Assembly (NCBI GenBank): GCA_021324365.1
Contig: JAJPJE010000107.1
Coordinates: 1 to 32,949, forward strand
Reading direction: 5' to 3'
Source of the DNA: Terriglobia bacterium
GTDB lineage: Bacteria > Acidobacteriota > Terriglobia > Terriglobales > Acidobacteriaceae
DNA: 32,949 nucleotides
In this document: piece after piece, positions 24,022 through 32,683 of the stretch
Position numbering within the stretch: the first letter of the stretch is position 1
Layout: every line of letters starts with the position of its first letter
The notes under the pieces: generated by a model
Told to the model about the DNA's origin: nothing
What the model saw: the letters and a program-made list of their open reading frames with translations, nothing else
Databases searched by the model: none
Made by a program: the position numbers and the translations under genes

Positions 24022-24899
24022 GCTCGACTCCTTCGAGCGCTCACTTTGCGCTGCGAACGGCTGCTATGGCGTGATCCGGTGAATGCTATCAGCGCGGCGA
24101 GAAGGAATGCTCCGGAACCGATAACCGCTGACCGCCATGCGTCTTTCTGGTAGACGATTGGGACCTCAGGTTTAGGCGGCAGGTTGTACATGCGCGGATC
24201 GCCTCGAACCAGGAAGAAGGCATGCAGACCTTTAACGCTCGTGTCCTTCGGGTCGTATATTTGCGCATCTTTCATGCCTTTGCCGTGCAAGTCTGAAAGT
24301 CGGCTTTGTGCGTGCTCACGAAGTTCTTCCAAGTTGCCGAACATGATCGACTTGGTCGGGCATGCCGTGGCGCAAGCAGGCTCCAGTCCAACTTTCTGGC
24401 GATCGGTGCAGAAGGTGCATTTGAAGGCGCGTCCGTCGTCCTCATTACGCTGAACGACTCCAAACGGGCAGTTCACGGTGCAGTATCCACAGCCATTGCA
24501 AACGTCAGGTTGAAGGAAGACGGAACCAAATTCAGTTCGCACAAGCGCACCCGTCGGACATGCCTCCAGGCAACCGGCGACCTCGCAATGTTTACAGACG
24601 TCCGACGAAAATTCCCACGACAGATGATTGCCAGAGTTACCACCATCCCCTGGCTTAATCTCGCCTTCAACGAATTTCACGTGGCGCCAAGTGGAGAAAC
24701 TCAAGCTGCCAGTATTGTCGTAGGAATAGCCGCTCAAGTTCAGCCCGTCTTCAGGAACATCGTTCCATTCCTTGCAAGCGACCTCACAAGCCTTGCAGCC
24801 GATGCAGAGGGTGGAATCGGTAAAGAATCCCGTGGTGTGCGACGAGTGAATGTCTGGATTCTCGGTGGGCGCGTTCATCGCGTGTATGAATGTGCTCAT
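24018..24899 (-). CDS. fdnH: Formate dehydrogenase iron-sulfur (beta) subunit
   Basis: FdnH-like electron-transfer subunit of 293 residues with sixteen cysteines in four groups: 32/35/38/42, 102/105/110/114, 134/137/140/144 and 161/164/176/180, enough for four [4Fe-4S] clusters. The first group is CIGCKACEVACKEW, the family signature. A C-terminal transmembrane helix (about 257-274) is followed by an Arg/Lys-rich tail, which by the positive-inside rule lies in the cytoplasm and would put the clusters outside, as in E. coli FdnH. The gene overlaps the catalytic-subunit gene by 4 nt at its start and the nrfD-type gene by 4 nt at its end. It carries electrons from the molybdenum/tungsten subunit to NrfD. 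Confidence 0.95.
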   Translation of the reverse strand: MSTFIHAMNAPTENPDIHSSHTTGFFTDSTLCIGCKACEVACKEWNDVPEDGLNLSGYSYDNTGSLSFSTWRHVKFVEGEIKPGDGGNSGNHLSWEFSSDVCKHCEVAGCLEACPTGALVRTEFGSVFLQPDVCNGCGYCTVNCPFGVVQRNEDDGRAFKCTFCTDRQKVGLEPACATACPTKSIMFGNLEELREHAQSRLSDLHGKGMKDAQIYDPKDTSVKGLHAFFLVRGDPRMYNLPPKPEVPIVYQKDAWRSAVIGSGAFLLAALIAFTGSRHSSRSQRKVSARRSRA

Positions 24900-27800
24900 G
24901 CCACCCTCTGGATTTCGCGTTGGAACTGTTCGAGTGCTCCGGCACCATCGGGGAAACGGTGGCCCCTGGTTAGATTGCAGACCAGAGCCTTGGTTTCCAT
25001 GATGCGAACATTGGGTTCTTCAGAAATCGCAAGCAGGTCGTTGGCTACATCGCCCTGAGCCATGCCTTTCCATCCCCAGTGATACGGAATGCCGACCGTG
25101 TGGATCTTGCGGCCACCAATCGTGACGGGGCGAACTCGTGAGGTAACCAGTGCATGTGCGGAGACGATCCCGCGCGGAGTCGTAATGGTGACCCACTCCC
25201 CATTGATGATGCCGAGCTCGCCGGCGAGTTCAGGCGAGATTTCGCAAAACAGTTCCGGCTGCAATTCGGCGAGATGCGGTAGGGTCCGGCTCATCCCTCC
25301 GGCCGTGTGATGTTCGGTCAGCCGATATGTCGAAAGGACATACGGGAAACGAGGATCGTTCGGTTGCTTGGCGTACGGGTTATCCGGACGTTGCTTGGTC
25401 TGCGCTGCCGGGTTGGTACCGTGATCCGGATATAGCGGATTGCTGATAATGGACTCGAGCGGCTCGTAGTGAGCTGGTAGAGGACCGTCTTTCAGGCCGC
25501 TGTTCACAAAAAGCCAGGCGACCCCATCGGAGTGCAGGATGAAAGGCGCATCTCCGGGCAAGGCATCGACCCCTTTTCCGTTGCGTAAGTCCCCCGGATG
25601 ATCGGGGGACTTCCGCAGGTCGAAATCCGGGCGATCCAGGCCCGTCCACGTCTTCTTCTGCTCGTCCCACCAGACTAGCTTCTTCTTCTCGCTCCATGGC
25701 TTTCCGTCGGGAGCGGCAGAAGCCCGGTTGTAGATGACGCGCGAGTCGTTGGGCCACGCGAATCCCCAGCCGTGGCCAAGATAGTCTTTCGGTTCGCGCT
25801 GATTTGCTTTGTTCAGAGTGGGCTCAGGATGGAAGCCTGCATAAATCCAGCAACCACACGCGGTAGAACCGTCGCTCTTTAATTCTTTGTACGACTTGAT
25901 CAGCTTGCGGTCAGTCCACGTGAAGCCATTGATCTCCCAGTCGATTTCATCGATTTTCGGTTCGGCAGTCGGGCCTTCAGTGGGATAGTTCCATTGCAAC
26001 GCGTTCATCGGCTCATTACGAGCCGAGCGGTTGCGAGCAGCCTTGTCTTTGAGCAGGCGTCCAAGATGATAGATGAACCAGGTATCGCTGCGTGCATCGC
26101 CCGGGGGATCGACAGCTTTGTTGTGGAATTGCAGCAGGCGCTGGGTGTTGGTGAACATGCCACTTTTCTCGGCCTGACCGGCCGCCGGCATGAGGAAGAC
26201 TTCGGTCGCAATGGACTTTGGATCCAGTTCACCTCGGCGAACTTCGGGAGAGTCGTACCAGAACGAAGCCGTTTCGGTTTCCACCATGTCGCGCACCACC
26301 AGCCACTTGAGCTTCGAGAGTGCGATGCGTTGCAGCCTGCCGTTGGGCGCGCCTACGACTGGGTTCTGGCCGATGACGAACAACCCGTCCATTTTGCCGT
26401 CTTCCATCTGGAGCCAGTAGCCGAGCTGAGAGTGATCGCCAGTTACACGTGGCAGCCAGTCGAAGCCCCAATCATTTTCTTTTTTCGCGTTATCGCCGTA
26501 GTACGCCCGCAGCAGACTGACAATGTAGCTTTCGTAGCTCGCCCAGATTCCAGTTTGCGCGGTATGTTTTTCGAGATACTTATCCCACGTGTAGGTGCCG
26601 ACGTCGAAGAAGGGCATCGGTAGATATCCCGGAAGAATGTCGTAGAGCGTGGGGATATCGGTCGACCCCTGAATGGAAGCGTGACCGCGCAAGGCGAGGA
26701 TACCGCCGCCCGGACGGCCAATGTTGCCGAGCAGCATCTGCAGGATTGCAGCAGAGCGGATGATCTGTGGACCTTTGGAGTGCTGCGTCCACCCGACCGC
26801 ATAACAGATGGCTGCGGTTTTCTCCGGCCCCGAAGCATTGGTGAAGGCCTCGGCGGCCTTCAAGAAGACATCTTGCGCTACGCCGCAGTATTCTTCCACC
26901 ATCTCCGGCGTGTAGCGGGCAAAGTGCCGCTTCAACACCTGGAACACGCAGCGTGGATCCTGCATGCTCTCGTCTTTGATGAAAATGTTGGATTTACTCG
27001 CCTCGCCGCCTCGTTGTCCGTGCCCACCTGCTGTCGGTGCGGTGCCAGTCGCGCCACGAGTTTCCTTTTCTGGCGACTCTTCGTAGAGCCAGGAAGTGGG
27101 ATCGTACTGACGCTTCTCCTCGTCCCAGCCGGAGAAGACCCCGCCGAGGTCTTCCGTATCTTTGAAATCCTGGCGGAGCAGAAACGTAGCGTTGGTGTAA
27201 TGGCGCACGTACTCGTCAAACCACCTGTTGTTCGTGAGCACATAGTTGATCAGCGCGCCAAGGAAGATGATGTCGCTACCCGGGCGGAGTGGCACCCAAA
27301 TATCTGCCATTGCCGAAGTGCGAGTGAATCGCGGGTCAACATGGATTAAAGTAGCGCCGCGCTCTCGGGCTTCCATCACCCACTGAAATCCAACGGGGTG
27401 GTTCTCCGCCATAGACGAGCCCATGATCAGGATGGCGTCTGCTCGTGCAAGATCAGTTTGTGCCGTCGTGGCGCCACCGCGACCGAACGAGGTGCCCAGA
27501 CCGGGCACCGTCGAGCTGTGTCATATACGGGCCTGGTTGCTGATACAACTCATTCCCAGGCCACCGGCGAAGAGCTTCTTGATCAGATAGTTTTCTTCAT
27601 TATCGAGAGTGGCGCCGCCAAGGTGAGCCATGGCCGCGGTGTGCATCACCGGTTCGCCCTTGTCGTTTTTCTCGACAAACGTGCGCTCGCGGGTGTCCCA
27701 CACTCGGTCGGCAATCATCTGCATGGCCGTGTCGAGATCGACTTCTTCCCACCGGGTTCCGTAGGGACGACGGTACTTTACTTTCTTCAAGCGACCTTCA

Positions 27801-28084
27801 TGAGTGTGGAGCTGATAAGTGGCCGAACCTTTGGGGCAGAGCCGTCCCCGCGAGATTGGCGATTCGGGATCGCCTTCGATCGAGACCAGCTTATTGTCTT
27901 TGTGGAAGATAAGCTGCCCGCACCCCACGCCGCAGTACGGGCAAATAGATCGAGCTACTTCTGCCCCGTGATTCTTGGGAACCAGGTGTCGCGTACGCTC
28001 GCTCCAGGACTCCGGCCCCGTTCCATCGGCACCAGTTTGTATCTGCTTGATAACAGGCCAGCGAGACAGCAGCTCTCGAATCAT
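24896..28084 (-). CDS. fdnG: Selenocysteine formate dehydrogenase catalytic (alpha) subunit, FdnG-like, UGA-encoded Sec188
   Basis: Formate is oxidised to CO2 at a Mo/W-bis-pyranopterin centre ligated by selenocysteine. The 1062-residue product is read through TGA 27521-27523 (codon 188), which lies in NQARI-Sec-HSSTV, matching FdnG's ARV-Sec-H context. The [4Fe-4S] ligands are Cys48, 51, 55 and 83 (CPYCGVGC...LCPKG). Downstream are FGRGGATT, the ENHPVGFQWVMEAR and DPRFTRTSAMAD motifs, GWTQHSKGPQ, GGGILALRGHASIQG, STACGCWIYAG and TYRLTEHHTAGG. Both halves share one frame. ATG 28084 has GGAG 5 nt upstream. There is no twin-arginine signal. An odd Gly/Ala-rich insert lies in the middle (about 27000-27070). 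The gene overlaps the beta-subunit gene by 4 nt. Confidence 0.93.
27491..27523 (-). promoter_or_regulatory. Bacterial SECIS element with its UGA selenocysteine codon
   Basis: Reading the - strand, UGA (27523-27521) is followed after exactly 11 nt by GGUGCCC (27509-27503), loop GGUCU (27502-27498) and GGGCACC (27497-27491), a perfect 7-bp stem. E. coli fdhF has the same 11-nt offset and a GGUC-type loop recognised by SelB. The E. coli elements also have a bulged U in the stem; here the equivalent U is paired. Confidence 0.88.
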
Positions 28085-28217
28085 GAATGCTCCAGGGATG
28101 GGAGAGGCGGAATTGCCCCTCCCTCGTAGAAGCCTGACACCGTCCCGCGGTTGCCAGCGAAAATGAAGGGCGTGCTACGCTGATCGCGTTTGTCAGCAGC
28201 ACGTAAAGGAGCATCAC

Positions 28218-28592
28218 TTGGCGAAGGGCTATATCAATCTTCCTGGCCGTGAGAATTTACCATTCAGCGACGGAGTTCTGGTTGGAGATACGCTTTACAT
28301 GTCGGGACGCATCGGAATTGATCCAAACACAGGCTATGCGCCGGCGGATGTAGATCAGGAGATCACATTCCTGATGGATGGAATCAAATCGGTACTGGCA
28401 AAAGTGCAGATGAGCATGGATGATCTCGTTTATGTTCAGATCTTTTGCCCTGATCTATCGTTATTCGATAAATTCAACCAGAGATATCGGACATATTTCG
28501 GCGGAAGTCTGCCGGCACGTGCGTTCATTGGATCGGGGCCGCTGTTGAGAGGCGGAAGATTTGAAATCATGGCGATGGCAAGGAAAGGCTGA
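28218..28592 (+). CDS. RidA family (YjgF/YER057c/UK114) protein
   Basis: The 124-residue product has the RidA core: GVLVGDTLYMSGRIGIDP, DVDQEITFLMDGIKSVLAK, LVYVQIFCPDLSLFDKFNQRY and PARAFIGSGPLLRGGRFEIMAMA. The conserved Arg of the last motif, which in RidA binds the imine/enamine carboxylate, is present. RidA deaminates reactive 2-aminoacrylate-type intermediates; other subfamilies lack that activity, so the subfamily is uncertain. The start is TTG 28218, supported by AAGGAG at 6-nt spacing. It is divergent from the formate dehydrogenase operon across 133 bp and faces the SatP-like remnant. Confidence 0.9.
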   Translation: MAKGYINLPGRENLPFSDGVLVGDTLYMSGRIGIDPNTGYAPADVDQEITFLMDGIKSVLAKVQMSMDDLVYVQIFCPDLSLFDKFNQRYRTYFGGSLPARAFIGSGPLLRGGRFEIMAMARKG

Positions 28593-28593
28593 T

Positions 28594-28889
28594 CCAAGTT
28601 CGCACAACATAGTATCCATGTCGGGAAAGAGCACGGCTCCGCTTTGTATGACCACATGCCGGCGAGAAACTGAGCGATTCCGCCAAAGGTTGCGGCGAAA
28701 GGCGCAAGATAAAGTTCGGTAACAGAATTACCGTACCAGTGAGCGATGCGGGTCGCTACCATGAAGGTAGCGCCGGCAAAGCCGTAAAGCCCAAGGATGG
28801 AGGGCGCCGCAATCGGCGCAACAATACTTCTGTGGAACCTGATCGTTTGTTAACGGTTGCTGTGGCATTCTGATAACAGGATTGGGCAT
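28594..28889 (-). pseudogene. satP: Decayed SatP/YaaH (GPR1/FUN34) acetate-transporter fragment
   Basis: ATG 28889 has a good Shine-Dalgarno (GGAGG, 8 nt upstream) and starts PNPVIRMPQQP. The frame then jumps near 28825-28835, after which another frame reads SILGLYGFAGATFMVATRIAH and APFAATFGGIAQFLAGMWSYK. These are the first helix and the FGGIAQ-x-x-AG-x-W-x-Y-K signature of SatP/GPR1-type acetate/succinate permeases. Past SYK (about 28660) the frame is lost again, only a trace remains, and similarity stops before the RidA stop codon at 28592. The last four helices of a normal transporter of about 190-200 residues are absent. Confidence 0.8.
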
Positions 28890-29054
28890 GAGTTTTTCCT
28901 CCAAGGCTGAGCGCGAGTCCACCAGCGCCGGCGCCGTTATCCCTTTCGATATTGGAATCCGTGGACTGGCTACGCAGATGCGAGGCGAAGGATCATGTTA
29001 TCCGGGGGATACGCCAATATCGATACGGCAACGAGGATACGTTGCGAAAAGGTA

Positions 29055-30245
29055 ATGAATACAGGTACGGTGTTGCGTATGTTTTCTGGCCGGAGCCGCT
29101 GGAATCTTCAACCGAACGAGTTCTCTTTAGCCATCGAGCGGCAACGAAGCTCCGCTTCCGGAGTTCTGGATCTGACAGCTTCTAATCCGACCACTGTCGG
29201 ATTTGACTATGACGAAGAGGCGATTCTGTCTGCCATGAATAATCGCAAGTCGCTGACATATGAGCCGGACCCGCGAGGTTTGCTGAGCGCCAGAGAAGCG
29301 GTCGTGCACTATTACAACGAGGTACTGCCGGCAGCTGATATCGATGAGCGATGTTTGATTTTAACGGTCAGTACGAGCGAGGCCTACTCGTACGCATTCC
29401 GGTTGCTCTGCGATCCGGGAGACGAGATTCTGGTCGCAGCTCCCAGCTATCCTCTATTCGAGTACCTGGCGGAAATACAGGATGTGCAACTCGTCTCGTA
29501 CGAACTGGTGTACGACCACGGATGGCAGATCGACTTCCACTCTTTGCGTCAGAAACTGACTGCGCGCACTCGCGCCATCGTGCTCGTGAACCCGAACAAC
29601 CCAACTGGATCGTACATTTCCGGCCAGGAAAAAACAGAGCTGAACCAGATTGCGGCGGAGGACAATCTCGCACTGATTGTGGATGAAGTGTTCCTGGATT
29701 TTGCGCTCGACGGAGCACGACACTTCAGTCTCTTCGCCAACCAAGACGCGCTGACATTCACCTTGAGTGGTATCTCGAAAATCTGTGCTCTACCGCAGAT
29801 GAAACTCTCATGGCTCGCAGTTTCAGGTCCCGCGCAACAGAAGCGAGAGGCGATGGACAGGCTGGAGGTGATCGCCGACACATATTTGTCACCAAGCGCT
29901 CCGATCCAACATGCATTGGGAACTCTTTTAGAGACCAGAGCAGGCATTCAGACGCAAATCACCGGTCGACTACGGCAGAACCTTGCGGAACTGGACCGTC
30001 AGCTGGCTGCACAACAATTATGCTCTCGCTTACAGGTGCAGGGTGGCTGGTACGCTGTCCTCCGAGTCCCCGTGACTCAGTCGGACGAACAACTCGCGAC
30101 CGAACTCGTCGAACAGCAATCAGTGGTCGTGCATCCGGGCCATTTCTTCGACTTTCATGTCGACGGCTATCTGATCGTGAGCTTGATTACGCCTGAACGA
30201 GAGTTTTCCGAAGGCATTCGCCGGGTTCTGTCTTTTTTCCACTGA
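29055..30245 (+). CDS. Class I/II (fold type I) PLP-dependent aminotransferase
   Basis: The product has the fold-type-I landmarks: LTASNPT, YEPDPRGLLSAREAV, LVNPNNPTG for the PLP ring, DEVFLDF with the Asp bonding the pyridine nitrogen, and LSGISKICALPQMKLSW. The Schiff-base lysine is in SGISK (codon at 29778-29780). The residues of the substrate-binding C-terminal domain end VSLITPE. The family transfers an amino group to a 2-oxo acid such as pyruvate or 2-oxoglutarate; the specificity is not clear. The frame is open from 28995, but ATG 29055 (AAAAGG 4 nt upstream) or ATG 29079, which begins MFSGRSRWNLQPN as many homologues seem to, fits better. It is convergent with the SDR gene, 2 bp apart. 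Confidence 0.88.
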   Translation: MNTGTVLRMFSGRSRWNLQPNEFSLAIERQRSSASGVLDLTASNPTTVGFDYDEEAILSAMNNRKSLTYEPDPRGLLSAREAVVHYYNEVLPAADIDERCLILTVSTSEAYSYAFRLLCDPGDEILVAAPSYPLFEYLAEIQDVQLVSYELVYDHGWQIDFHSLRQKLTARTRAIVLVNPNNPTGSYISGQEKTELNQIAAEDNLALIVDEVFLDFALDGARHFSLFANQDALTFTLSGISKICALPQMKLSWLAVSGPAQQKREAMDRLEVIADTYLSPSAPIQHALGTLLETRAGIQTQITGRLRQNLAELDRQLAAQQLCSRLQVQGGWYAVLRVPVTQSDEQLATELVEQQSVVVHPGHFFDFHVDGYLIVSLITPEREFSEGIRRVLSFFH

Positions 30246-30247
30246 GT

Positions 30248-30967
30248 TTAAGGCTTCTGCAGCGGACGAATCAGCACTTCGCTGACAAAGGAGCGAGGTT
30301 CCTGGGTGACGAGCATTTCCACTACATGAGCAACGTCATCGCCCTGGAGCATCTTCAAGACGTTCTTACCTTCGTGCGGGCTGAGCTCCGACTGGGTTGA
30401 GCCCGGACAGATCACTGTGACGCGGATGTTGTGGGGCCGAAGTTCCTCCGCGACCGAGTAGCTCAGGCCATTCAGACCCCACTTCGAGGCTGCATAGGCC
30501 GCTCCCTTCGGAAGCGGGTTCTTACCTGCCAGCGAGGAGATGTTGATGATGTCGCCCCGCTTGGCCGCAATCATCAGGGGTGCGAAAGCGCGAATCATGT
30601 AGTAGACGCCGCGCAGATTTGTATTGAGGATGGTGTCCCATTCCGCGGGAGACAATTCGTGCAACATCGTCGAAAATCCCCCAATTCCAGCATTGTTGAC
30701 CAGAACCTGTAAACCTCCAAATTCACGGTTGACCTGATCGGCAGCAGACTGCACAGAATTGAGATTTGTTACGTCACAGGGTAGGGGACGGCATTTTCCG
30801 CCGTGAGCCTGAATTTCAGCAGCAGTCCGCTGCAGCGTGGTGTGGTCTCGTCCGGCGATCAGGACAGTGGCACCCAGTTCGGCCAGTTTTTGTGCGATGG
30901 CACGGCCAATCCCACGGCCACCGCCGGTAACCACCGCAGTTCCATTTTGCAACTTTTGGGCAGGCAT
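30248..30967 (-). CDS. Short-chain dehydrogenase/reductase (FabG-like)
   Basis: The 239-residue classical SDR has the NAD(P)-binding TGGGRGIGRA (residues 14-23), CDVTN, NNAGIGG (91-97), the NTN segment near 115-117, and the catalytic Ser144/145-Tyr158-Lys162 of ISSLAG and YAASKWGL. Arg40 after the second strand (LIAGRD) favours NADP(H), as in 3-oxoacyl-ACP reductases. The substrate is unknown; a ketoacyl or hydroxy compound is typical. ATG 30967 has AAAGGA 5 nt upstream. It is a lone gene facing the aminotransferase gene tail to tail. Confidence 0.9.
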   Translation of the reverse strand: MPAQKLQNGTAVVTGGGRGIGRAIAQKLAELGATVLIAGRDHTTLQRTAAEIQAHGGKCRPLPCDVTNLNSVQSAADQVNREFGGLQVLVNNAGIGGFSTMLHELSPAEWDTILNTNLRGVYYMIRAFAPLMIAAKRGDIINISSLAGKNPLPKGAAYAASKWGLNGLSYSVAEELRPHNIRVTVICPGSTQSELSPHEGKNVLKMLQGDDVAHVVEMLVTQEPRSFVSEVLIRPLQKP

Positions 30968-31309
30968 CGGTGTCCTTTCTTATGAAGGTGAAGGTGAAAG
31001 CGCTTCGAAAGCGGCCAAAAACGGCAACATTGTCATTTTGGGCAGCATCGAAATTAGCATTGATGACGGCGGGACCACACCGTTGCATTTACATTACTTG
31101 CCTTAGACGAACTCTGGTTCTTATAATCCAGCGTCCGACAATTCCGTGTCGCTGCTGTCGCAGTGAGATCCGGACAGGCGGAGAAATGTCTGTTCCAGGC
31201 TCGCATTGTGCGGGTGGGTGATTCTACCGCGCTGGCTTGATTCGTTGCTGGGTGCGTGCCGTGATATGACTCGCGTCACTACTTTTCCCGGAAGTTAAGG
31301 AGCTACTTG
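30968..31309. other. 342-bp non-coding region upstream of the TPR-like gene
   Basis: No supportable reading frame. It must carry the promoter of the - strand SDR gene and of the + strand gene at 31310. The only strong sequence signal I see is the promoter at 31098-31127, which would leave a leader of about 175 nt before the coding start. Confidence 0.5.
31098..31127 (+). promoter_or_regulatory. Sigma-70-like promoter candidate upstream of the TPR-like gene
   Basis: TTGCCT (31098-31103), an 18-nt spacer and a perfect TATAAT (31122-31127). It would give a 5' leader of roughly 175 nt before ATG 31310. Confidence 0.45.
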
Positions 31310-32611
31310 ATGAAGAAGTCGCTAGCGATGCTCGTGCTAATGTTTGCGACTGGGGCGCTTGCCCAAACTACGCCACAACAGCCAGCCGCTGGACAAGCCG
31401 GAACTGCGGCTCCAGCGCAGCAGAAGAAGGAAATTAAGAATCCGGCCGAATACAACGCTTACATGGGCGCGATCCAGCAAACAGATCCCAACGCCAAAGC
31501 GTCGGCTCTGGAAGCCTTCCTGCAAACCTATCCCGATTCAGTGATGAAGGAAGATGCGCTTGAACTGCTGATGCGCACCTATCAGCAAACTAACAATCTT
31601 CCCAAGACCGAGGACGCCGCGAACCGGTTGCTGCAGGTAAATCCCAAGAATGTAACCGCTCTCGCTTTGCTGAGTTATGCCCGCCGGATGCAAGCGTTGC
31701 AGGGCGGCCCCAACGCACAGCAGACCCTGGCGCAAGCTGCCGATTACGGCCAAAGAGGCATTGAAGCGCTGGAGACATATCAGAAGCCCGAAGGCATGAA
31801 CGATCAGCAGTTTGCGCAATTGAAGACGCAGCTTGCCGGAATCTTCAATGCGTCGGTTGGGTTGAACGCGCTACAGACGAAAGACTATCCGAAGGCTCAA
31901 TCGCATCTTGCGGTTGCCGTGGCTTCGAACCCAACAGATTTTGCGACCACCTATCAGTTAGCCCTAGCCGATCTGGATGCCCCGCAGCCTGATTACCTGG
32001 ATGGCCTGTGGTACGTTGCGCGCGCGGCCAACCTGGCGCCTTCTCCGCAATACAAGCAGCAGATCGGCGAATACGGACGCCGTAAGTACATCAAGTACCA
32101 CGGCGGCGATGACGGCTGGTCGGATATTCTGGCGCAGGCCGCGGCGAGTCCGGACAAGCCGGCAAACTTCACCATTAAGCCGGCTCCAACACCGGCCGAG
32201 CAGGCCGCGGCACTGGTGCAGCAAAAGCCCGTAGCCCAGATGTCATTCGATGAAATCCAAATGGTGATGACGTCGGGTAATCAGGATGCTGCCTCAAAGG
32301 TCTGGAATGATCTCAAGGATAAGCCCATCGCTATTGAAGGCAAGCTTATCTCGGGCACGCCGACGAAGCTGATGATCGCCGGGACCTACGATGATATTCA
32401 GGCCAACAAGGCTGATATCGAACTGACGATGACGACGACGATCCCCGCTCGGATCATGCCGAAAGATGGCGCTACCATTCAGTTCCAGGGATATCCGGTC
32501 ACCTATGATCCGAATCCGTTCATGGTGCACATGGATCGTGGAACGCTGATCCTTCCCAAGGGCGCGGAGACACCGAAGAGAACAGCTCCAAGCCGTCGCC
32601 GGTCGCAGTAA
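31310..32611 (+). CDS. Secreted TPR-like protein of unknown function
   Basis: The 433-residue product starts with a signal peptide (SLAMLVLMFATGALAQ) and a Gln/Ala/Pro-rich linker. A helical region of about 50-240 follows, in which TPR-like helix pairs can be read (AYMGAIQQTDPNAKASALEAF, ALELLMRTYQQTNN, AANRLLQVNPKNVTAL, AQSHLAVAVASNPTDFATTY). The C-terminal 100 residues are beta-rich (EGKLISGTPTKLMIAG, ADIELTMT, TIQFQGYPVTYDPNPF) and might bind a ligand or partner. ATG 31310 is preferred to TTG 31307 because AAGGAG stands about 7 nt before it. No enzyme motif is visible. Export to the periplasm is likely; a scaffold role is only an inference. Confidence 0.85.
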   Translation: MKKSLAMLVLMFATGALAQTTPQQPAAGQAGTAAPAQQKKEIKNPAEYNAYMGAIQQTDPNAKASALEAFLQTYPDSVMKEDALELLMRTYQQTNNLPKTEDAANRLLQVNPKNVTALALLSYARRMQALQGGPNAQQTLAQAADYGQRGIEALETYQKPEGMNDQQFAQLKTQLAGIFNASVGLNALQTKDYPKAQSHLAVAVASNPTDFATTYQLALADLDAPQPDYLDGLWYVARAANLAPSPQYKQQIGEYGRRKYIKYHGGDDGWSDILAQAAASPDKPANFTIKPAPTPAEQAAALVQQKPVAQMSFDEIQMVMTSGNQDAASKVWNDLKDKPIAIEGKLISGTPTKLMIAGTYDDIQANKADIELTMTTTIPARIMPKDGATIQFQGYPVTYDPNPFMVHMDRGTLILPKGAETPKRTAPSRRRSQ

Positions 32612-32628
32612 TTCCGCTATAAAGAAAG

Positions 32629-32658
32629 AAGGCAGCCCATTGTGGCTGCCTTTTCTAT
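32629..32658 (+). terminator. Intrinsic terminator after the TPR-like gene
   Basis: AAGGCAGCC (32629-32637) pairs with GGCTGCCTT (32644-32652) around loop CATTGT, and the T-run TTTTCT begins in the stem end. It lies 18 bp after the stop. On the - strand the upstream A-rich stretch gives TTCTTTCTTT, so it may also serve the convergent Fis-type gene. Confidence 0.88.
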
Positions 32659-32683
32659 TTCTATTTCAGAAACTCTAAGAGAG

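Noticed and set aside
27521-27523. Reading the TGA as a real stop, making a 187-aa gene plus a separate 870-aa gene
   Set aside because: Both parts share a frame, together match FdnG over its whole length, and the TGA sits at the Sec position with a SECIS-like hairpin at the expected distance.
28728-28922. Separate small Cys-containing gene on the - strand
   Set aside because: Its later residues are an out-of-frame reading of the SatP-like sequence; the neighbouring frame shows the transporter clearly.
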